Source: RGIG4576 sp964536025
GTDB taxonomy: Bacteria > Bacteroidota > Bacteroidia > Bacteroidales > Muribaculaceae
Length of the DNA: 22,671 nucleotides
Assembly: GCA_964536025.1 (NCBI GenBank)
Contig: CAZHXA010000032.1
Location: 1-22,671, forward strand
Direction: 5' to 3'
Part shown: piece after piece, positions 17,049-22,671 of the stretch
Layout of the letters: each line of letters begins with the position of its first letter
How positions within the stretch are numbered: the stretch's first letter is position 1
Notes under the pieces: generated by a model
Told to the model about the DNA's origin: nothing
The model's database searches: none
The model's input: the letters and a program-made list of their open reading frames with translations, nothing else
Translations under genes and position numbers: made by a program

Positions 17049-18449
17049 TTACTTGATTTTTACTCTCATGTGAGCTTTAGGATAGCGAAGTACAAGGCAC
17101 GAGGCTTCAGTAAGCACGAGAGCATCGGTATTTCTCACACCGGCACCTTTAAGGTCGAGAGCTTCGGTTCCAAAAGGAAGGTGACTATATTTTTGAATAT
17201 ATTCGGGGTCAACAATCAATCCACAATCAGCCATGCCACAGTCGTCGAATACTTCACTAAGCAAAATATATAATTTTCCGAAGTTGGAGCAAATTTCCGA
17301 AAAATCGATACCCCATTTTGATGTTGTGTCGGTATTGTTTACCACACGGCTGTAGTTTAATTTGTTTAGTTCTCCAATGAGTTGTGATCCTCCGATAAGA
17401 ATTTTGCGTTTAGAACCTGCATTACCTGTGAACGCATTTCTCATCATGTCAATAACGCCATTTTCTTTTTTTGTGAGGTCAAGTGAAAAATCTTTTCCGG
17501 CTTGATACCATATACCACCGGTAAACAGAACCCATTCCTTTTTCTTAAAGTCGTAAATTTTGCGTTTTACGCCGAAAAGGAAACTTTTCTCCATACCCAA
17601 ACGCATGTCATAGATAGCAGCTTCTTCTTGGTCGCTCATTGTCCAATTCACTTCTTTGTTTGCGATTTTTTGAAGAGTACTCTGTTCTATTTGCATTTTG
17701 AATATTTGGCAATTGTTTTGTGCCTTTTGTGGTAATGCTTCAAATTGTGGGCTTTGCACATCGAGTTCGGTAGCGGCACGTCCCATTCTAATGAGAATCG
17801 TTCCGCTTGTAAGTGATGGAACGCAACGTTCAACATAACCAATTTTTTTACCGTTTACAGCCAATACATTCAATTTGCCGTCTTCATTTTTTGACTGAAC
17901 ATAAAGCACGAGGTCGTTTTTTGATGCTGTTACTCCGTCTTCGGCATATCCGGCTATTCCGGGAATCAAAATAGTATCGGAAACGTCAAACATATCGTTA
18001 TTTGATGTGTTTAACGAGGCACGAAGCGAGTCTTCGTTGGCTTCGCTTGCTTCTGGTTCCATGTAGCTTTCAATCAATTCGCATTTAGTCTCTTTTGTAT
18101 CCACGTTATAATAGTCCACAACCATACTTCCGGTTGATTTTGCTCCGGCACAACGAGATAATTGGTCTATCGGTGTTGCCATAGGACGAATTTTAACGAT
18201 TTGTTTATCAATTTCGTTTAGTAGCATGCCGTTACCTGACTCTTGTACTGCGTCAATAGTCAAAGGACCGTTTACGACATGTTTCCCACCTTCAACACCA
18301 CTAATAAGTGCCATTGCAAGGACTCCCCCGTCTTCGTTGTTGAAAAGCAACATGTAAACCAACGCAAGTAAAGCTAAAGCAGCCCAAACGCCTTTGGAAG
18401 TTAAGATTTTCATAAATATCTCAAAAATGATTTCCTTCATGTTTTTCAT
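17049..18449 (-). CDS. Tailed-phage major capsid-like protein (HK97-fold, SU10/DUF5309-like), orphan
   Basis: This 466-residue protein resembles tailed-phage major capsid proteins of the SU10/DUF5309-like group (recognition from memory, not a search). Supporting segments are LLNEIDKQIVKIRPMATPIDQLSR (about 76-99), MVVDYYNVDTKE, RMGRAATELDVQSPQFEALP, a long helix region around TLQKIANKEVNWTMSDQEEAAIYD and MRLGMEKSFLFGVKRKIYD. GGIWYQAG, KILIGGSQLIGEL and the C-terminal LVLRYPKAHMRVKIK complete the pattern. It is full length with no internal stop, so it is maintained. A hydrophobic stretch at about 21-37 precedes the capsid-like body, resembling a membrane anchor or signal; the start is therefore uncertain, since Met1, Met4 and Met13 (18413) are all possible. 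Only a small acidic protein lies upstream, 25 bases away. No portal, terminase, protease, tail or integrase gene is in view. Could be a domesticated capsid or a prophage remnant. Confidence 0.75.
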   Translation of the reverse strand: MKNMKEIIFEIFMKILTSKGVWAALALLALVYMLLFNNEDGGVLAMALISGVEGGKHVVNGPLTIDAVQESGNGMLLNEIDKQIVKIRPMATPIDQLSRCAGAKSTGSMVVDYYNVDTKETKCELIESYMEPEASEANEDSLRASLNTSNNDMFDVSDTILIPGIAGYAEDGVTASKNDLVLYVQSKNEDGKLNVLAVNGKKIGYVERCVPSLTSGTILIRMGRAATELDVQSPQFEALPQKAQNNCQIFKMQIEQSTLQKIANKEVNWTMSDQEEAAIYDMRLGMEKSFLFGVKRKIYDFKKKEWVLFTGGIWYQAGKDFSLDLTKKENGVIDMMRNAFTGNAGSKRKILIGGSQLIGELNKLNYSRVVNNTDTTSKWGIDFSEICSNFGKLYILLSEVFDDCGMADCGLIVDPEYIQKYSHLPFGTEALDLKGAGVRNTDALVLTEASCLVLRYPKAHMRVKIK

Positions 18450-18474
18450 AGTTACTTAATTTGTTTTAAAATTA

Positions 18475-18900
18475 TTAATCTTTGTCCCAAAAACTTTTTT
18501 TACCATAGGTAGGGAACAAATCTTTACTTGATTTACAGCTGTTGTCATTATCGTTATCGGATTGAGGCAAACGATGTTGTTTCACAAGTTCGATTTTCTC
18601 GTTTTTCCCACGTCGGTACCCTTCAATATTGGCATTTGCAACGGCTTCGTCAAAATCCATGCCTTTTTGTAATAGGTTTATTGCTACATTTTCGGCATGT
18701 TCTTTCATGATTTCGGCTATGCGAGAGCAAACGTGAGGAAATTGTTTCAATACATTCATTGTGGGGTCGTTCTCTATCGGTTCTTCGATTGTTTCGACCG
18801 GTTCTTGTTCGTTTCCAATAGATTTTTTACCAATTTCAACAGTGTTCTCAACTTTACTATCAGGCGTAGCCATTTTTTGTTCTTCATTTGTGTTTTCCAT
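18475..18900 (-). CDS. Small acidic protein, possible scaffold or partner of the capsid-like protein
   Basis: I do not recognise a family. From the ATG at 18900 the product is 141 residues. An in-frame ATG at 18957 exists, but it falls within the -7 box at 18955-18962, so translation from 18900 is favoured. Residues 1-47 are Glu-rich and look disordered (MENTNEEQKMATPDS, EPVETIEEPIEND). Residues about 48-110 are probably helical (NVLKQFPHVCSRIAEIMKEH and DFDEAVANANIEGYRRGKN). The tail is polar with Asp/Asn repeats and ends KKSFWDKD. It is the first gene of a two-gene unit with the capsid-like protein, 25 bases apart. In tailed phages the gene just upstream of the major capsid gene often encodes a scaffold, and the acidic helical character fits that. 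A cargo or adaptor protein is the alternative. Confidence 0.6.
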   Translation of the reverse strand: MENTNEEQKMATPDSKVENTVEIGKKSIGNEQEPVETIEEPIENDPTMNVLKQFPHVCSRIAEIMKEHAENVAINLLQKGMDFDEAVANANIEGYRRGKNEKIELVKQHRLPQSDNDNDNSCKSSKDLFPTYGKKSFWDKD

Positions 18901-18954
18901 AAAAATAAAATTAAACATTAAATTGAGTCCATTTTGTGCACTTTTCAGACGTGA

Positions 18955-18962
18955 CAAAATTA
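18955..18962 (-). promoter_or_regulatory. -7 box of the capsid-like cassette
   Basis: On the minus strand TAATTTTG fits TAnnTTTG. It lies 54 bases upstream of the ATG at 18900 and downstream of the terminator at 19003-19040, so the cassette appears to have its own promoter. No -33 element is clear. Confidence 0.5.
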
Positions 18963-19002
18963 CATTGCCGTTTCAATAAGATATTCCTTTGAAAGGATTA
19001 AG

Positions 19003-19040
19003 AAAAAAAGAGTCGGTGATTTTTCACCGACTCTTTTTTT
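19003..19040. terminator. Strong bidirectional terminator after the second amidase gene
   Basis: A 17-bp uninterrupted stem (19003-19019 with 19024-19040) around the loop tttt, beginning in seven A residues and ending in a T run. It lies 22 bases after the amidase stop on the minus strand and isolates the capsid-like cassette from it. Confidence 0.93.
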
Positions 19041-19061
19041 TCCATTATTTATGAATTTCAA

Positions 19062-22000
19062 TCATAAAACAACTTTTATAGCTTTGTTACCTTGTTTTTT
19101 GATGAAAATTCCTTGTTCAGGATTAGCAACCTTAACACCTTGCAAGTTGTAGTATTCAACAGGAGCTTCAGCATCTTCGGCTTCAATTACTTCAATTGCA
19201 GAAGTACCTATTCCTTTGATTACCAAAGAAGCTTTTGCCGGAGTTACTGTAAATTGTGAGTTGCAAGGAACAGCGTGAACATAATATCCGGCTTTATTGC
19301 TGTAGCAGTGTAAGTTGCCAGCGTAGTCGAACGCCATTTGACGAATGCTACCATCGTTTGTGGTCAAAGTTGTCTTGTAATCGAATTTAGGAACACCGTT
19401 TCCCCATGTTACATCGAAGATTTGAATTTCGCTGTCAACGTCGGCGATAGCAAACAAAGAGTTGTCTTTTGATAGAGCCATACCACCCTTATCTGTACCC
19501 GGAAGTATAGATTGTAGGTCGGTTGCATAGTTGTAAACTTTGCCGGCGTTATCTATAAAGAAGAATGCAGGAGCATAATTAGAGCTGCTTGTTCGGTATT
19601 GAGAGATAAATAAACCGTTTTCAACAGCAATCAATGAATGGTGAGCAGAACCAAACATTTTGGCATCGGCTGCATTTACCCAAACCGGATTGCCGGTCCA
19701 AGAGTCTTTTTCACCTATGGCGTATTTATAAAGTTGGTAACCTGAAGCACCTGATGCAACAGCTGAAATCACGTCGGAAGCAGAGTACATAACTCTGTTG
19801 GCACCTTCGTTTTGGAATGCTACGGCACAAGATTTAGCATTGTTGCTAACTTGAATTGCGGTAGCAGGATTTGCCGGATCAAGCATCCAAATACCTGCTT
19901 TGTCGGCACTGTTGTCGGCTACATAGTATTTGCCATTAGAAACAGCACCATTGGTAAGGTCTCCACTATGGTTTTCCCAATATCCTGTTTCGTTTTTAGC
20001 AGTACCATCGGCTGCAAATGTAAAGATACCCTTAGAAGATGTGCTTACATATACAGTACCGAAGTTGTCGCTTTCAGGATTGTTGTCGATTGCAACACCA
20101 CCACTTATGGCAGTAGATTCACTTGCACCCCAAGAATTTTCGGTAAGCATGATGTCTGAACCCAAGTTAGTTTTGTTTTCTACCGATACACTCCAAGTGT
20201 ACTTATCGTTACCAAGTTTTGACAAATCTATTTCGTAAGAGTTGGCACCTTCGTTAAGGGCTCCCAAGTTATAGGTTTTATTATCTCCGTCGTTTTGTGA
20301 GCTAAGAATGATTTCGGCATTATCGGTTGGAGCTGACAAGTTGAAACCAAGAATAGCTTTATTGTCATTTTCAGTCATTGTCAAGTTGTAAGCAAAAGCA
20401 TTAAGTGAAGATGCTTGTTCAACTCCATCGGTAGTATATTTAAACACGTTGCCGTCAACAACTAAGAATAATTCAATCTTAGCATCGGTTACGTTTTCTT
20501 CATCGTCAAGTTCAACCGCTAATTCTCCATGAGCCGAAGCATAAGTGTAAGCTAAAGGTTCATCAAGAGTTGTATTAAGAGTGATGACTTTTGCATTGTC
20601 AAATCCTTCGGTAATATCATACATTTCAAGACCTGCCACTTTGCCATCGCTGTTGATTGTAGGAGCAACCATTAATGATTTTCCTGCATATCTGAAGTAG
20701 TTGGCACCATTTGACTTAACATTTACAAGAGCGTTTTTACCAGTTACGGTAGGAACTTCGGCATTGTTGGTTGCAGTCCATTCAAAAGGAGCACAAATGT
20801 TACCATCGAAAACAAAGTTATCGTCTCCCAAAGGAGAAACCATCAATTGATATTCGTTGTTATCGGTCATTTTGCTAACACTGAAGTAAGATGCGTTGTC
20901 GCTTCCTCTGAAATAGATTTCAGAAGCTTTCTTGCCTTCGGTGATAGTAATTTTAGCCATACGAAGTGTAGAACCGGTTGCGGTTTGTCCTGAAGCTACG
21001 ATATAACCATCCTTGATTGTTCCTGAGTATGCTAATGTTTGTCCGAACAAGCATTTAAAGTATTCGCAGAAATAGTTAGACTCAAACCAAAGCTCACATT
21101 TTTCAGGCAACTCAGTGTTATCGTTTTTAGTCCACTTATAGAAGTTAAGAACACCCGGATATTGAGCATTCATTTCGGTAGCTTTTGATTCTTGTGAGAA
21201 TGTAAGAGACAATCCACTACCTACTAATACGTTGTCGGCTGTAAGAGCGATGTCGGAAAGTTTTAATTTGGCATTTGTAGATAAAGCCAAACCTGATTTG
21301 TCAAGTTCGGTAACGGTACCGGTAGCTATATCAGCAAGATATATGTAAGGTTCGTTTTCAGCATCAAGAGCAAGAACATATAACTTGTTGTCGCGAATGA
21401 TTTGGCGACGAACGGTCTTTCCTTCCAATTGTGTTGCAAGAAGAGCTTTTTCAACACCGCTGAAATTATAGGCTTCGGCAAGTGATAGATTTAAGCCTTC
21501 GGTATAATCAGGATAGTTGTAGTGAGTCTTTTCCGGTTCTACATAATTAAGCGGTTCCAAGAACACGGTAGGATAAGATGTAGAAGCTGCTGTTACAGTA
21601 ACTGAAAGGCTTTCTGTCAACTTATCACTTGATTTAGCTGTGGCTGAAGCCATTGGCTTATAATCATCGTGTTTGAATGTCATTGTATAAGTTCCGGGAG
21701 TTAAATCTCTGAAAACGAAAACTCCGTTATAGTTTATGTCGGTCTTATAAGTTGCAACGACTTTTTCACCTTGCAATAAGGTAACTTCGACATTGTTAAG
21801 AGGTTTGTAAACGTCGTTTGTAGATGGGTTTGGTTTATACAAAGCATCTGTGAACTTAGTGCGTTTGTCGCGAATGATACCGTAAATATCACCGGTGGTT
21901 TCTTTTGTCCAACCGAAATAATCGGCAACACCGCGTGCATAGTCAACTCCTTCAAGGTGGCACACATCAAAGTTCATATAACGGTGACGAGCCGGTTGAT

Positions 22001-22671
22001 AAGTGTGGAAATAACCTTCGGCAAGCCAGCCAGGAACAGTGTGCTTTAATACACCCAAAGCTTGATGACCTATCTTTCCTTGTGATACATCAGTGATGGT
22101 TCTATCGTAGTGAGTCCATTGTGTGTGACGGTCTTTGATGCGTTGATTCCACGATGCAATTGCCATCTTTTTTGATATTTCAACAGGTTGGTAACCTTCA
22201 CGATATGCATAATATAGGTAGTTGGTGGTAGTCCCATCAGTTGATGCATTAGAGTGAATGGAAATAAACATATCGAAGTCATTTGATTCAACTTCGGCAG
22301 CAATGACTGATAAATTACGGTTGAAATCGTTATTTTTATCTCCGTTGGTTGCGTCGTATGGGTAAGGACCACATTTAACGTGGCTCATTACAATGTTTTG
22401 ACTCAAATCAAGGGCAGCACCAATACGGTTTTTGTTTGAATTTGTTTGATTCTTTGAGTGGTCAAAAGGAACTCCGTAGCTTTCCAATTTGCCAAGCAAA
22501 GCAAGACCTTTTTGAAGGTTGGTGTTTGATTCATAAAAGTCGGTTGTGTCGGGATTGACAGAGCTGATAGGACTGTGTCCGATTGTAGCCATGTGTCGGT
22601 TGTCCGGACCCCAAGAACCGTGTCCCGGGTTAATGTAAATACGAACGTCTTTAACTGATACAGCTTCGGCT
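19062..22671 (-). CDS. Secreted N-acetylmuramoyl-L-alanine amidase (Amidase_3) with propeller region, 5' end outside window
   Basis: Open from the right edge; the first visible codons read AEAVSVKDVRIYINPGHG, so the ATG at 22592 is internal. About 1202 residues are visible, and the AEA just before the domain suggests the end of a missing signal peptide. Counting from the first visible codon, His17 (NPGHG), Glu47 (DFYESN) and His139 (FISIHSNAS) match the Amidase_3 zinc ligands and Glu218 (WLAEGYF) the catalytic acid. After the domain (about 1-245) comes a carboxypeptidase-regulatory-like beta-sandwich (about 250-335: NVEVTLLQGEKVV, VFRDLTPGTYTMTF), then a long propeller-like region. It ends YYNLQGVKVANPEQGIFIKK, a common Bacteroidetes secretion or anchoring tail. 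Like the other amidase it should cut muramyl-L-alanine bonds in peptidoglycan outside the cell. Confidence 0.9.
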   Translation of the reverse strand, partial: AEAVSVKDVRIYINPGHGSWGPDNRHMATIGHSPISSVNPDTTDFYESNTNLQKGLALLGKLESYGVPFDHSKNQTNSNKNRIGAALDLSQNIVMSHVKCGPYPYDATNGDKNNDFNRNLSVIAAEVESNDFDMFISIHSNASTDGTTTNYLYYAYREGYQPVEISKKMAIASWNQRIKDRHTQWTHYDRTITDVSQGKIGHQALGVLKHTVPGWLAEGYFHTYQPARHRYMNFDVCHLEGVDYARGVADYFGWTKETTGDIYGIIRDKRTKFTDALYKPNPSTNDVYKPLNNVEVTLLQGEKVVATYKTDINYNGVFVFRDLTPGTYTMTFKHDDYKPMASATAKSSDKLTESLSVTVTAASTSYPTVFLEPLNYVEPEKTHYNYPDYTEGLNLSLAEAYNFSGVEKALLATQLEGKTVRRQIIRDNKLYVLALDAENEPYIYLADIATGTVTELDKSGLALSTNAKLKLSDIALTADNVLVGSGLSLTFSQESKATEMNAQYPGVLNFYKWTKNDNTELPEKCELWFESNYFCEYFKCLFGQTLAYSGTIKDGYIVASGQTATGSTLRMAKITITEGKKASEIYFRGSDNASYFSVSKMTDNNEYQLMVSPLGDDNFVFDGNICAPFEWTATNNAEVPTVTGKNALVNVKSNGANYFRYAGKSLMVAPTINSDGKVAGLEMYDITEGFDNAKVITLNTTLDEPLAYTYASAHGELAVELDDEENVTDAKIELFLVVDGNVFKYTTDGVEQASSLNAFAYNLTMTENDNKAILGFNLSAPTDNAEIILSSQNDGDNKTYNLGALNEGANSYEIDLSKLGNDKYTWSVSVENKTNLGSDIMLTENSWGASESTAISGGVAIDNNPESDNFGTVYVSTSSKGIFTFAADGTAKNETGYWENHSGDLTNGAVSNGKYYVADNSADKAGIWMLDPANPATAIQVSNNAKSCAVAFQNEGANRVMYSASDVISAVASGASGYQLYKYAIGEKDSWTGNPVWVNAADAKMFGSAHHSLIAVENGLFISQYRTSSSNYAPAFFFIDNAGKVYNYATDLQSILPGTDKGGMALSKDNSLFAIADVDSEIQIFDVTWGNGVPKFDYKTTLTTNDGSIRQMAFDYAGNLHCYSNKAGYYVHAVPCNSQFTVTPAKASLVIKGIGTSAIEVIEAEDAEAPVEYYNLQGVKVANPEQGIFIKKQGNKAIKVVL

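Noticed and set aside
17049..18449. Complete prophage at the capsid-like gene
   Set aside because: No portal, terminase, tail, lysis or integrase genes, no attachment-site repeats seen, and housekeeping or secreted-enzyme genes lie directly on both sides.
18901..18957. 19-residue extension of the acidic protein from the ATG at 18957
   Set aside because: The ATG overlaps the -7 box at 18955-18962 and would precede the expected transcript start.

Overview
The window looks like a chromosomal segment from an AT-rich member of the Bacteroidales. Three observations point there. Eight probable promoters carry the Bacteroidetes -7 element TAnnTTTG (TATCTTTG, TAAATTTG, TACTTTTG or TAATTTTG). Shine-Dalgarno sequences are essentially absent. 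Several very large exported proteins end in tails resembling type IX secretion (T9SS) sorting domains. I see no rRNA, tRNA, integrase, transposase or CRISPR array. The genus cannot be fixed from sequence alone; a gut lineage such as Muribaculaceae or a relative is my inference.

Layout, left to right: the 3' part of a GAPDH gene; a large secreted GHL10/DUF187 glycoside-hydrolase-like protein; convergent nadB (L-aspartate oxidase); a divergent MATE transporter; proA; a probable two-gene unit made of a PD40/TolB-like propeller protein and a 1217-residue secreted N-acetylmuramoyl-L-alanine amidase; on the minus strand two adjacent GT-A glycosyltransferases and a viroplasmin-RNase H; plus-strand aroK; a minus-strand two-gene cassette encoding a small acidic protein and a phage major-capsid-like protein; and a second large secreted amidase whose 5' end lies beyond the right edge.

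Two themes stand out. First, the two amidases and the GHL10 protein share a plan: an N-terminal catalytic domain, beta-sandwich modules, a propeller-like region and a C-terminal sorting-type tail. Amidases strip stem peptides from peptidoglycan, and the E. coli GHL10 protein DigH (YddW) cleaves peptide-free glycan, so the set could act sequentially on peptidoglycan outside the cell. This is inference.

Second, the capsid-like gene stands alone with one small upstream partner, between aroK and an amidase, with its own -7 box and a strong hairpin terminator on each side. No portal, terminase, tail or integrase gene is visible. It is the best candidate here for an unusual system, either a domesticated capsid or nanocompartment or a decaying prophage remnant. 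A further oddity is the PD40 gene: its ATG and signal peptide are out of frame by one base at a run of six A residues.
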